This document shows positions 46,040 to 54,521 of a stretch of DNA of 64,000 bases, in pieces. The notes under the pieces are model-generated. The model had not been told where the DNA came from. It made no database searches and worked only from the letters and a program-made list of their open reading frames with translations. Position 1 is the stretch's first letter. Each line of letters begins with the position of its first letter. This stretch comes from CAIVVT01 sp052145115 (GTDB taxonomy: Bacteria > Acidobacteriota > Terriglobia > Bryobacterales > Bryobacteraceae). Position numbers and translations under genes: made by a program. The stretch lies in NCBI GenBank assembly GCA_052145115.1, contig JBKQPG010000102.1, forward strand, positions 15,502 to 79,501, read 5' to 3'.

Positions 46040-46396
46040 CTACTGAACTTCGACCCGCACCGGCTGTTCGATCAGCTTGGGGTCCTTGCCGCGGGTCAGA
46101 ATCATCAGCTTGTAGTGGACGCCGACCTTCGCCTCGGCGGGGATCTTCACCTTCAAACTCGTCTCCGTATGGTCCGTCGCAAGCACTTCGATGTCGTTCT
46201 GCCCATCGGTGAAATACACCTTGGCGACAACGTTTTTCCCAATGTTCTCGCCCGTGACGGTGATCACAGTGCCGACTTTCCCGGCGGTCGGATCGACCGA
46301 TGTGAAGCGCGGAAGCGTTTCTTGAGCGAGAAGCATCGGAGGGGTGGCCACGCTCAGAATAAAGAGCGGCATCAGCCACCTAAGAGATAATTGCAT
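46040..46396 (-). CDS. Secreted IPT/TIG domain protein
   Basis: A 118-aa protein with a signal peptide (MQLSLRWLMPLFILSVATPP). The remaining ~90 residues make one immunoglobulin-like IPT/TIG domain (S-V-D-P-T-A-G-K-V-G-T-V-I-T-V-T-G-E-N). GGAG stands about 9 nt upstream of the ATG at 46396. It lies downstream of a NarL-type regulator gene on the same strand, with about 140 bp between. The role is unknown. Confidence 0.7.
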   Translation of the reverse strand: MQLSLRWLMPLFILSVATPPMLLAQETLPRFTSVDPTAGKVGTVITVTGENIGKNVVAKVYFTDGQNDIEVLATDHTETSLKVKIPAEAKVGVHYKLMILTRGKDPKLIEQPVRVEVQ

Positions 46397-46538
46397 CTCA
46401 AAGTTCTCCTGCATTGATCCTAGGCTCCCGGCGCGGTCCAACGCAAGCCATTTTGTGCAGATTCGATGAATCCTGGGATCGCTTGGGGCGGGTCGAAGGG
46501 CTGCCGACGGGCGCCGGTCGGGCGGCCGGCCGCAGGCG

Positions 46539-47237
46539 CTACTTTTTATCTTCTTCGGAGTTCGCCAGATGCAGACCCTTGTGGATGGCGTAGAGGGCCA
46601 ACTCCAGGCGGTCAGAGACCCCCAGCTTGTCGAAGATGTTGTGCAGATGGTTCTTGACCGTCTGCTCGGAAATGAACATCTTCTCCGCCATCTCCTTGTT
46701 CTTGTAACCCTGGGCCACGAGGGCCACGATCTCGTGTTCACGGGCACTCAACGGCGCGCGCTCCCGGGCCTTGCCGGCGCTGGTGGCGGCTTCGGTGGTG
46801 GCGAATTGGCGCATCACCGCGGCCGTGGTGTGGGCGTCGAGCCAGATCTCGCCCGAGTGGACCTTGCGAATGCTCTTGACAATCAGCTCCGCCGAAGTCT
46901 GTTTCAGCACGATCCCAGCACAGCCCAGCTTCATGGCCTGCACAAACTCGTTCTTATCCTCGGAGGCCGTGAGGATGATGACCTTGGCGGGGTCGTTTGC
47001 ACTTTGAAGGGTCCGCAGCGCCGTCAACCCGTCGGTGTTCGGCATCCGCAGGTCGAGCAGGATCACGTCCGGCCGCCAGGCTTGCACATGCTGCAACAGC
47101 TCACGCCCGTCGGCCGCCTCGCCAACTACTTCGATATCCTCTTCAGCAGTAAGTAATCTGCGTAGCCCGTCCCTTACAATCGGGTGATCGTCCGCAATGA
47201 CCACCCGGATTCTGGTCTTTTCTCCCATCTCGTCCAT
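46539..47237 (-). CDS. NarL/FixJ family response regulator
   Basis: A 232-aa protein: receiver domain (10-125) with the acidic A-D-D-H-P-I, phospho-acceptor L-L-D-L-R-M-P and conserved T-A-S-E-D and K-Q-T-S, followed by a LuxR-type helix-turn-helix (170-220) with L-S-A-R-E-H-E-I-V-A-L-V-A-Q-G-Y-K-N-K-E-M-A written in the sequence as two short parts. Unlike the two TadZ-like proteins in this window, the receiver keeps its Asp and looks functional. Its cognate kinase is not adjacent. The second ATG, 9 nt in, is also possible. Confidence 0.9.
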   Translation of the reverse strand: MDEMGEKTRIRVVIADDHPIVRDGLRRLLTAEEDIEVVGEAADGRELLQHVQAWRPDVILLDLRMPNTDGLTALRTLQSANDPAKVIILTASEDKNEFVQAMKLGCAGIVLKQTSAELIVKSIRKVHSGEIWLDAHTTAAVMRQFATTEAATSAGKARERAPLSAREHEIVALVAQGYKNKEMAEKMFISEQTVKNHLHNIFDKLGVSDRLELALYAIHKGLHLANSEEDKK

Positions 47238-47638
47238 GAGGCCGATGTGTCTCCCGTTTTAGCTCTTGCCAAGTTCGATCTACCGCCGCACATAATTCAA
47301 ATCTCCGTCGTACCGGCTCGTCGGCCGGTTTTGTCCAATGCATCGATTGTAAAGAACAATTGGTACTTGATCAAGAGAAGTAATGCCCGTACTAGCGATC
47401 CGCCCCGATAGTAATAGGTTTCGGCTAGTTTTCGCCATTCAATTCCTAATATGAATCTGCTAGTCGTCCCGCCAGGAGCTCCGGGAGGCAGCGTACCTGG
47501 TCCGGTGCGAGCTGGCTACTGCTGTAGTCCGGAGGAGAGCATGGACCACGGGAGGCCGGAAGCGGCGTGATGCCACGCTTCCTGGGGCGTCATTGGCCGC
47601 GCAGGCCGCGATTGTGGCGCAAAGGAGGACCGTCCGCG
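47238..47638. other. 401-bp intergenic region, no gene seen
   Basis: AT-richer in its first part (up to about 47460), which could hold the promoter of the response-regulator gene. No conserved frame, repeat, tRNA or terminator hairpin was recognised. Confidence 0.4.
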
Positions 47639-48049
47639 CTACTGCGTGCGGAGGCGGATGCGCTCCCGATCGATCAATTCGTCGAAAACGGCTAGAACTT
47701 TCCTGCGGAAGTAATAGATTCTCTTGACACTTTCGCGGAAATCGCCGTCGTACAAAGGATGCTTCAGCCAGCGGTCGAAGATCTCCCTGGGGATCTCGAT
47801 ATCACGCCTCAACTGCTCCGCGTTGTGGCCGCGCAGGAACAGCCCGTAGAACATCGCGGCTTCCCGCTGGATGTCGGTCGGATCGAAATCTTCCCATCGC
47901 TGGGGGATGACCTGCGCTAATCCCATACTCCCGTAGACAGGCCCTCTGCTATCCTGGTCGGCCGGTAGGGTCCCGGCCCTGAAAAGATCAATCTTAAACG
48001 CGGTCGGCTGTTTCGGCAAGCCGGAAGCCGCCGAACTCCCGATGTCCAT
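47639..48049 (-). CDS. Hypothetical protein with HTH-like segment
   Basis: About 136 aa with no recognised family. Residues about 40-125 are charged and helical, with W-E-D-F-D-P-T-D-I-Q-R-E-A-A-M-F-Y and G-H-N-A-E-Q-L-R-R-D-I-E-I-P in a helix-turn-helix-like spacing, and K-R-I-Y-Y-F-R-R-K near the end. It is cytoplasmic in appearance. The ATG at 48049 is the first plausible start; a TTG 84 nt upstream would place the start 7 nt after the thrC stop, which would make it the second gene of a thrC operon. Confidence 0.55.
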   Translation of the reverse strand: MDIGSSAASGLPKQPTAFKIDLFRAGTLPADQDSRGPVYGSMGLAQVIPQRWEDFDPTDIQREAAMFYGLFLRGHNAEQLRRDIEIPREIFDRWLKHPLYDGDFRESVKRIYYFRRKVLAVFDELIDRERIRLRTQ

Positions 48050-48139
48050 TGGATGCGCCGCCGCCGGACTCGTTGCGCCGCTGTTGCCGGGCCGGCGGAT
48101 GCTTCTGCAGGGCCGCGCGGCGGACCCGCTCAATCGCTG

Positions 48140-49366
48140 CTAGCGCGGCGTGATCAGCCCACCCAGTTTATCGGCTTCGGATTCAGTGGCTCGGGGAAAC
48201 AGAGTGGAATAGGCCTCGATGTACTTCAGGCCGGTGCCGGTGTTGTAGATGACGATGCGCTCGCTGGGCTTGAGGAAGCCGGAGCGCAGGAGTCGGCGGA
48301 CGGCGGCGAAGCAGGCCGCCCCCTCGGGGGCGGGGAAGACGCCATCCAGGCGCGCCGCCTCGACGCCCGCTTCCAGCGCCTCGCGATCGGGGATGGCGAT
48401 GCAGGTTCCGGCGCTCGCTCGTACCGCGCGCAGGATCAGGAAATCCCCGAGTGGCTTGGGGACGCGCAGGCCGCTGCAAACGGTAGCGGCGTTGGGCCAG
48501 AACTCGGTCCGCTCGGCGCCCTGCTCGAAAGCGCGAACCAGCGGCGCGCAGCCGGCGGCCTGGACGACAATCATCTTGGGCCGCTGCACGCCCGTCCAGC
48601 CGAGCTGCTCCAGCTCGTCGAAAGCTTTCCACATACCGATCAGGCCGACACCGCCGCCGGTGGGATAGAGAATCGCGTCGGGCAGGCTCCAGCGGAATTG
48701 CTCGGCGATTTCATAGCCCATCGTTTTCTTGCCTTCGATGCGGTACGGTTCGCGCAGGGTGTTGACGTCGAACCAGCCCTCGGCGTCCTTGCGTTCGGCC
48801 ACCCGGCGGACGCAGTCGGAGATGAGGCCGTCCACCAGCGTGACGTGCGCGCCGTAGCTCTGGCACTCGATGTAGTTGGCCTGGGGCACGTCGCGCGGCA
48901 TGAAGATATGGGCCTCCAGGGCGGCCGCGGCGGCGTAGGCTGCGGCCGCACTGGCGGCGTTGCCGGCTGACCCCAGAGCCACCTTGGTGACGCCCAGCTC
49001 ACGGCACATAGAAATGCAGCACGCCAGGCCCCGGGCCTTGAATGAGCCCGTGGCGTTGATGCCGTCGTCCTTGATCCACAGCTCCTCGGCGCCACAGGCG
49101 CGGGCGAAGCCCTGGGAGCGGATCAATGGGGTCCAGCCTTCGCCCAGGGTGATCATCGAGGCCGGTTTGTCGACCGGCAGGACGGGGGCGTAGCGCCACA
49201 TCGAGGAAGGCCCTGAGAGGATCCATTCGCGACTCCAGCTCTGACGCGCGGCGGCCAGGTCATAACGCGCGAGGAGGGGTCCGCCGCAGGCGCACAGGTT
49301 CAGCACCTGGCCGGTGGGAAAGTGGCGCCCGCAGAGGCTGCATTCGAGGTGGGTCAGAGTCGTCAT
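48140..49366 (-). CDS. thrC: Threonine synthase
   Basis: A 408-aa PLP-dependent fold type II enzyme. An N-terminal zinc-ribbon-like region has C-S-L-C and C-A-C. The PLP lysine sits in T-G-S-F-K-A-R-G, and the phosphate-binding T-G-G-G-V-G-L is at about residue 225. G-E-G-W-T-P-L-I-R-S is characteristic of the start of the catalytic part. It forms threonine from O-phosphohomoserine. The N-terminal zinc ribbon is common in a subgroup of bacterial threonine synthases. It is divergent from the Cas6-like gene (71 bp between starts). Confidence 0.9.
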   Translation of the reverse strand: MTTLTHLECSLCGRHFPTGQVLNLCACGGPLLARYDLAAARQSWSREWILSGPSSMWRYAPVLPVDKPASMITLGEGWTPLIRSQGFARACGAEELWIKDDGINATGSFKARGLACCISMCRELGVTKVALGSAGNAASAAAAYAAAAALEAHIFMPRDVPQANYIECQSYGAHVTLVDGLISDCVRRVAERKDAEGWFDVNTLREPYRIEGKKTMGYEIAEQFRWSLPDAILYPTGGGVGLIGMWKAFDELEQLGWTGVQRPKMIVVQAAGCAPLVRAFEQGAERTEFWPNAATVCSGLRVPKPLGDFLILRAVRASAGTCIAIPDREALEAGVEAARLDGVFPAPEGAACFAAVRRLLRSGFLKPSERIVIYNTGTGLKYIEAYSTLFPRATESEADKLGGLITPR

Positions 49367-49437
49367 GGCTGCAGGTTGCATTTTACCGAAGCCAGACCCG
49401 GGACAAACGCGCCACGGCTCGAAGGGAACGATATTGA

Positions 49438-50292
49438 ATGCCCGAGGGGCGGAATGTGCGGCACAATGAGGGGGCCGTGGGCGAGGGCTGCAGCTTCGAG
49501 GTACTGGCGGTCAAGGCGCGGGTGCGGCCTGCGGCGCGGCTGGTGTTTCCGGCCAACGCGGCGGTGCCAATCCGCGGCGCGCTGGGCTTCGTGCTGGCCG
49601 AAGAGCACTTCCGGCCGCGGCGGACCGTCGGGCCCAGCGGGCTGCGCGACACGCCGCGGCCATTCGTCCTGCGGGTGCGGCACCTGGATGGGCGGACGGT
49701 TGAGGCGGGAGAGAGCTTCGAAATCGGCCTGAACCTGTTCGCGCCCGGCCTGGTGGGCGTCTTCGAGGAGGCATTGAGGCAACTCGCTGGCACCGGGCTG
49801 GACGCTGGGCGAGTGAGGCTGGATTGGGACGCCTTCGAAGTGCTCTCCAGGACGTTCGACCTGACAGCGGCCCAATCCTGCGGGGCACTCGAGATCTCGT
49901 TTCTGACACCAACGGAATTGAAAGGCTGGGACGGTGTGGGGCTGCCGCCGTTCGAGGTCCTGGCGGCACGAGCGCGAGACCGCGTGAGCGCCCTGCGGAC
50001 GGTTTATGGGGCCGGCGAGCCGGCGCTCGACTTTCACGGCCTGGGGCAGCGCGCGCGGTCGGTGCGGGCCGTAGACGGACCCTTGGAACATGTTCAAGGC
50101 AGCAGGAAAAGCGCGCGGACCGGCCAGACGCATCCATTATCGGGTTTCACCGGCAGGGTGCGGTACGCAGGGGAGCTGGGGGAGTTTGTGCCGATTCTCC
50201 GGGCGGCGTGCTGCACCGGGATCGGCCGGCAAACGGTCTGGGGGCACGGGGAGATCGCGCTGCAGACGGAGAGATTACCCACTGTCGGCTAG
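49438..50292 (+). CDS. Stand-alone Cas6-like RAMP endoribonuclease
   Basis: A 284-aa protein matching Cas6/DUF2276 in shape: an N-terminal ferredoxin-like part with V-P-I-R-G-A-L-G-F-V-L and a C-terminal RAMP domain with the family ending L-S-G-F-T-G-R-V-R-Y, G-E-L-G-E-F-V-P-I-L-R and G-I-G-R-Q-T-V-W-G-H-G. The Gly-rich final loop is typical of Cas6. Cas6 cleaves pre-crRNA within the repeat, but no array, cas1/2 or effector gene is nearby, so its RNA target is unclear. The exact N-terminus is uncertain: in-frame GTG codons downstream are also possible. Its stop codon (50290-50292) runs into the palindrome ahead of padR. Confidence 0.75.
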   Translation: MPEGRNVRHNEGAVGEGCSFEVLAVKARVRPAARLVFPANAAVPIRGALGFVLAEEHFRPRRTVGPSGLRDTPRPFVLRVRHLDGRTVEAGESFEIGLNLFAPGLVGVFEEALRQLAGTGLDAGRVRLDWDAFEVLSRTFDLTAAQSCGALEISFLTPTELKGWDGVGLPPFEVLAARARDRVSALRTVYGAGEPALDFHGLGQRARSVRAVDGPLEHVQGSRKSARTGQTHPLSGFTGRVRYAGELGEFVPILRAACCTGIGRQTVWGHGEIALQTERLPTVG

Positions 50293-50307
50293 ATGCAACT
50301 TGCATCT
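50291..50307. promoter_or_regulatory. Palindromic operator candidate ahead of padR
   Basis: AGATGCAA-C-TTGCATCT is a perfect 8-1-8 inverted repeat. It overlaps the -35 region of the promoter proposed for the padR gene, so a dimer bound here would block transcription. PadR proteins often repress their own genes through such palindromes. Confidence 0.6.
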
Positions 50308-50329
50308 ATCTCCAAAGTGCGGTTATGCT
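50300..50329 (+). promoter_or_regulatory. Predicted promoter of padR
   Basis: TTGCAT (50300-50305) and TATGCT (50324-50329) are separated by 18 nt and lie about 80 nt upstream of the padR start. The -35 element lies inside the 8-1-8 palindrome. Resemblance to the sigma-70 consensus is moderate. Confidence 0.45.
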
Positions 50330-50407
50330 ATCTCCAGCTAAGGGAGTCTTGAAATCCGAATGCGCGTTTGCCCGCGCCATCCAAAAGGTCATCCATGCAC
50401 CTGCGCC

Positions 50408-50803
50408 ATGGGAAATCTGTACCGGTTCGTCGAGCCGGTGCTGTTGTTTCTACTGAAGCGGAAAGGGCGTTCCTACGGCTACGAGCTGGTGTCGGAGGTG
50501 CCGGCGCTGGCGTTGACGGATGCGGAGATCGAAGCGGCGGCGCTGTACCGCACCCTGCGGCAGCTCGAGAAAAACGGCTGCGTCCGATCGGAGTGGGACA
50601 CCCAGCACAGCGGCCCGGCGCGCAGGGCGTACGCTTTGACGCCGCGCGGGGAAGAGCATTTGGAGGAATGGATTGACGTTCTGGAGCACATGTCGGGCTC
50701 GATGACGCGGCTGGTCCAGGGCGCGCGGTTGGAGCTGGAAACCGCGGATGAGCGTTCGCCAGGCCAACGGCGACTGGCTGCGGCGGCAAATCGGTCGGCC
50801 TGA
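50408..50803 (+). CDS. PadR-family transcriptional regulator
   Basis: A 131-aa winged-helix regulator: an N-terminal HTH with V-L-L-F-L-L-K-R-K-G-R-S-Y-G-Y-E-L (family hallmark 'h.hYGYEL'), the recognition-helix region I-E-A-A-A-L-Y-R-T-L-R-Q-L-E-K-N-G, and the wing R-R-A-Y-A-L-T-P-R-G-E-E. The C-terminal dimerisation helix follows. It stands between the Cas6-like gene and the large redox operon and may control either or both. It is probably autoregulated through the palindrome 100 bp upstream. Confidence 0.87.
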   Translation: MGNLYRFVEPVLLFLLKRKGRSYGYELVSEVPALALTDAEIEAAALYRTLRQLEKNGCVRSEWDTQHSGPARRAYALTPRGEEHLEEWIDVLEHMSGSMTRLVQGARLELETADERSPGQRRLAAAANRSA

Positions 50804-50838
50804 TATTAAAGGAGCTTCATCGCCGCATGTCGCACAAC

Positions 50839-50880
50839 TGTTACAGGGTCACATTGTAAAGACTGCGAATTAGTATAGAA
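50839..50880 (+). promoter_or_regulatory. Promoter-like AT-rich stretch ahead of the redox operon
   Basis: An otherwise GC-rich gap contains TTACA/TGTAA (50841-50859, an imperfect palindrome) and TATAGA (50874-50879), about 100 bp before the first ATG. The spacing to TTGTAA is shorter (14 nt) than a standard sigma-70 promoter, so the -10/-35 assignment is tentative. It is the only obvious promoter site for the operon. Confidence 0.35.
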
Positions 50881-50980
50881 TGGACACAAGGCAGAATTGG
50901 AGTAAGGGGTCTGTAACGCCGGGAAGTGGATCCGCGGCAGCGCCCAGAGCTTGCCGGAATGGCCGGCGAGAGGGAAAGTG

Positions 50981-52825
50981 ATGAACAACGTCGTTCACCC
51001 CGCGGGTTGGATCTTGCTGGCAGGTCTCGCGCTGGTGGTGCCGGCGCAGGTGGGATCGGCGCCGGCTGCGGCCGAGGCGGTCAAGGCGCCGGCCGCCACG
51101 GCGCATCCGGCGATCGTCTTCACGCAATTGGCGCCGGGGGCCAAATGGCAGGCTGCGCAGGAGAACCCGCTCGCGTCGACGGCTTTCGAAGGCGCGCGAA
51201 TTGCCCTGCTCAGCCCGGCCGGCACGGTGAAGGTGCTGAGCGCGGGCTTCCACAGCGCTGCCGATCCGAACGTTTCCTGGGACGGCAAAACGATCCTCTT
51301 CGCAGCCCGGAAGACGGCCGCAAGTCTTTGGCAAATCTATGAGATGAACGCCGACGGCAGCGCTGTGCGGCAGGTCGTGAACGTGCCCTGGGATTGCCGC
51401 CAGCCGATCCATCAATCGAAGATCTACTACCTGGACGATCCCGCGCCGTCGCCGCAGATCAGCTTCACGGGCACGGGCGGAGCCACCGAGCGGGAAGATG
51501 GCATGGGCCCGGCTTGGAACCTCTATTCAGCGCGGCCGGATGGCAGTTGGCTACGGCGGCTCACCTATAACCCGTCGGACGACAACGACCCGGTGATGAA
51601 CGAAGACGGGCGCATCCTTTATTCCTCCTGGCAGCGCCATGCGCTGGCCTGGGGCGGGGCCGGGCGCGCGGCCATCTTCGGCGTCAACCTGGACGGCAGC
51701 GACGTGGCGGTTTTCGCGGCCGACGAGGGGCGGCTGGTCAAGCGGACGCCGTGCGTGACGCCGTCGCGCAAGGTGGTGTTCGTCGAATCGGACCAGCCCA
51801 CGGCGGATGGGGCGGGGAATCTGGCGAGCGTGGATCTGCGGCGCAACCTGCATTCCTACAAACAACTGACCAGGCCGGGCCAGGGGCTATACCTGACGCC
51901 GTCGGTGCTGGGCGAGGACCAGTTCCTGGTATCGATGCGGCCCGCCCAGGGCGCGAGCACTTTCGCCATCTACCGGTTCGATTTGATGACCAACCAGGGA
52001 GTGCGGCTGTACGGCGATGCGCACCGCCACTCGATCCAGCCGCAGGCGTTGGTGCCGCGGCCGATGCCGGTGGGGCGCTCGTCGGTGGTGGATGAGAAGG
52101 AGCCGACCGGGAAATTCTTCTGCCTGAGCGCGTTTACAACGGATCTTCCGCCGGGTGCGGTGTACGACGGCACGGTGGTGAAGCGCGTGCGGGTACTCGA
52201 GGGCGTGCCGCGCAAGGCCGGAGAAACGGCCTCGCGCGATTTGTCGCCGTACCTCGAAAAGCGCCTTCTGGGCGAGTTCAATATCGAGGCCGACGGCTCG
52301 TTCCATATCCAGGTGCCGGCCGATATCCCCATCCAGATCCAGACACTGGATGAGGATGGCATGGCGCTGCGCAGCTGCGCCTGGATCTGGGTAAAGAACA
52401 AGGCCAAGCGGGGCTGCATCGGCTGCCACGAGGACGGCGAACTGTCGCCGGAGAACCGCTTCGCCGACGCGGTGGGCAAACGCGGGCTGCAATTGACCGC
52501 TCCGGCTGAGCAGCGGCGAGAAGTGCGATACGAGCGCGACGTCCAACCGATTCTCCAGGCCAAATGCTCCGGCAACCAGTGCCACGGCGATGGGGCCCTG
52601 GGGCTGAAATACGAAGTTCTGATGGGCAAGCCATACGTGGATCCGGCCGCGGCGCGGTTGAGCCCGCTGGTGTGGCGCATCCAGGGCCGCAACACGGCGC
52701 GGTCGTGGGATCACGTGCCGCCGGGCGGGGCGGTGAAGCCGATGCCGCCCGCGGGCGCGGCGCCGCTGAGCGCCGAAGAGAAACGAACGATTGTCGAGTG
52801 GATCGATACGGGAGCGCACAAATGA
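50981..52825 (+). CDS. HzsA-like exported cytochrome c / TolB-type propeller protein
   Basis: A 614-aa protein. GAGGGAAAGTG precedes the ATG at 50981 and a signal peptide ends near V-P-A-Q-V-G-S-A. Residues about 40-370 carry TolB-like propeller repeats (N-V-S-W-D-G-K; M-N-E-D-G-R-I-L-Y). The C-terminal part has R-G-C-I-G-C-H-E-D-G-E-L (CxxCH haem site at 479-483), in the motif context of hydrazine synthase alpha-subunit (HzsA) domains, and a second site C-S-G-N-Q-C-H-G (CX4CH at 529-535) after R-Y-E-R-D-V-Q-P-I-L, as in many planctomycetal cytochromes. It probably acts in the periplasm as an electron carrier or enzyme. It is the first gene of the operon and overlaps the next gene as ATGA. 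No anammox partners are present. Confidence 0.8.
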   Translation: MNNVVHPAGWILLAGLALVVPAQVGSAPAAAEAVKAPAATAHPAIVFTQLAPGAKWQAAQENPLASTAFEGARIALLSPAGTVKVLSAGFHSAADPNVSWDGKTILFAARKTAASLWQIYEMNADGSAVRQVVNVPWDCRQPIHQSKIYYLDDPAPSPQISFTGTGGATEREDGMGPAWNLYSARPDGSWLRRLTYNPSDDNDPVMNEDGRILYSSWQRHALAWGGAGRAAIFGVNLDGSDVAVFAADEGRLVKRTPCVTPSRKVVFVESDQPTADGAGNLASVDLRRNLHSYKQLTRPGQGLYLTPSVLGEDQFLVSMRPAQGASTFAIYRFDLMTNQGVRLYGDAHRHSIQPQALVPRPMPVGRSSVVDEKEPTGKFFCLSAFTTDLPPGAVYDGTVVKRVRVLEGVPRKAGETASRDLSPYLEKRLLGEFNIEADGSFHIQVPADIPIQIQTLDEDGMALRSCAWIWVKNKAKRGCIGCHEDGELSPENRFADAVGKRGLQLTAPAEQRREVRYERDVQPILQAKCSGNQCHGDGALGLKYEVLMGKPYVDPAAARLSPLVWRIQGRNTARSWDHVPPGGAVKPMPPAGAAPLSAEEKRTIVEWIDTGAHK

Positions 52826-54519
52826 AGGCGTCGGGTGCTGTCGCGCTGGTGCTTTTTCTCACTGTTTCCACGGTGGGCGTAATCGCCTTCCAGGAGAAAC
52901 CGCAATCGCCCGAAGGGGTGATCTACTTCACCGATGTCACCAAGGCCGCGGGGCTGAATTTCCGCCAGAGCTACGGCGACCATCACCTGGACAACATCGT
53001 GAAGGGCACCGGCACGGGCGTATGCATCTTCGACTACAACAACGACGGCTACATGGATATCTACTTCCCCAACGGGAAATGGACCAAGGGCGTCAACGAC
53101 AACGAAGGACGCGACCTGCGCGGCAAGCTGTCGAACCACCTGTTCCGCAATAACGGCGATGGCACGTTCACCGACGTCACGGTGCAGGCCGGGCTGGGAG
53201 GTAACCACTACTCGATCGGCTGCGCGGCGGCGGATTACGACAACGATGGGTTTGTCGATCTGCTGGTGCTCAATTACGGGCAGAACGAGCTATTCCACAA
53301 CAACGGCGACGGGACATTCACAGACGTGGCGGCCAAGGCCGGGCTCAGCGACGCGCGCTTCAGCCTCTCGGCGGTGTGGTACGACTACAACAACGACGGC
53401 TACCTCGACGTCTACGTCGGCAACTACCTGCAGTACGACGAGGGCAAATTCCGCGACTTCTTCGCCGCGGCGGGCTACCCGGGGCCGCTGAGCTACAACG
53501 GCCAGCCGAACCTGCTGTATCGCAACAATGGCGACGGCACGTTCACCGACGTGACCAAAGAAATGGGACTGTGGAAGCCCGACGGCCGCTCGATGAGCGT
53601 CACCGCTGCGGATTTCCACAACGACGGGAAGCTGGAGCTGCTGTCCACCAATGACGCCATGGAGAACTACTTCTTCGAGATGAACTCGAAGGGCGTGTAC
53701 GAGGAGAAGGCGATCGAGATGAATATCGCCTATAGCGAAAACGGGCAGGGCGTGGCGCACATGGGACCGGTGGTGGGCGACCTGGACCGAGACGGCTTCC
53801 TCGACGTGTTCATCCCCGACCTGAACTACTGCAGCCTGCTGATGCAGCGGCGGGATGGCAGAGGCTTCGAGTACCGCACCAATAAAGCCGGCCTGGCGGT
53901 GACGATGGGCCAATACGCGGGCTGGGCGGCGATGCTGTTCGACTACGACCTGGACGGCTGGCTGGACCTGTTCACGGTGCACGGCAACGCCCATCACGAG
54001 TACGCGCAGGAGAACACGGTGGTGCGCAACAAAGGCAACGGAACGTTCGAGGACGTCTCGGACACGGCCGGGCCGCATTTCAAGGAAAAGCACGTCGGCC
54101 GCGGCGGGACAGGCGTGGATTTCAACAACGACGGCAAGATGGATCTGGTGATCGTCAACGTCAATGACAACGCGATCCTGCTGCGCAACGACACGCGCAC
54201 GACGAACCACTTTCTGACGGTGCGGCCGCGGCTGAAGTTTCCCACCGGTACGCGCGACGCCTACGGGGCGCGCGTGACCGTCCACGCAAACGGGCTGACG
54301 ATGATCGAAGACATGATTCCGACGCGCGGCTACCTGTCGGCGCAGGATCCGCGGCTGAACTTTGGTCTGGGCAAGGCCGACCATGCCGACATGATCGAGA
54401 TCCGCTGGCCGGGCGGAGAGGTTGAAAAGCACGCCAATGTCAAGGCCGACCAGTTCGTGACGTACACGCATGCGGCCACGGCCACCAAGGCGGCGAAAGA
54501 TCGGGCGAAGGTTCAATAG
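52822..54519 (+). CDS. CRTAC1-type secreted VCBS/ASPIC-UnbV protein
   Basis: A 565-aa protein starting within the previous gene's stop (ATGA). N-terminal signal-like segment (K-A-S-G-A-V-A-L-V-L-F-L-T-V), then seven FG-GAP/VCBS-type calcium-binding repeats, each with D-Y-N-N-D-G-Y or a variant (for example D-F-N-N-D-G-K-M-D-L), then the ASPIC/UnbV domain near the end (V-T-V-H-A-N-G-L; I-E-I-R-W-P-G-G-E). This family is abundant in Acidobacteria and in the animal CRTAC1 proteins. It probably binds calcium and forms a propeller scaffold; no enzyme motif is known. Translational coupling suggests a complex with the HzsA-like protein. Confidence 0.9.
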   Translation: MKASGAVALVLFLTVSTVGVIAFQEKPQSPEGVIYFTDVTKAAGLNFRQSYGDHHLDNIVKGTGTGVCIFDYNNDGYMDIYFPNGKWTKGVNDNEGRDLRGKLSNHLFRNNGDGTFTDVTVQAGLGGNHYSIGCAAADYDNDGFVDLLVLNYGQNELFHNNGDGTFTDVAAKAGLSDARFSLSAVWYDYNNDGYLDVYVGNYLQYDEGKFRDFFAAAGYPGPLSYNGQPNLLYRNNGDGTFTDVTKEMGLWKPDGRSMSVTAADFHNDGKLELLSTNDAMENYFFEMNSKGVYEEKAIEMNIAYSENGQGVAHMGPVVGDLDRDGFLDVFIPDLNYCSLLMQRRDGRGFEYRTNKAGLAVTMGQYAGWAAMLFDYDLDGWLDLFTVHGNAHHEYAQENTVVRNKGNGTFEDVSDTAGPHFKEKHVGRGGTGVDFNNDGKMDLVIVNVNDNAILLRNDTRTTNHFLTVRPRLKFPTGTRDAYGARVTVHANGLTMIEDMIPTRGYLSAQDPRLNFGLGKADHADMIEIRWPGGEVEKHANVKADQFVTYTHAATATKAAKDRAKVQ

Positions 54520-54521
54520 CA

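Noticed and set aside
49438..50292. CRISPR array expected near the Cas6-like gene
   Set aside because: No series of direct repeats with spacers is visible in the flanking 10 kb on either side.
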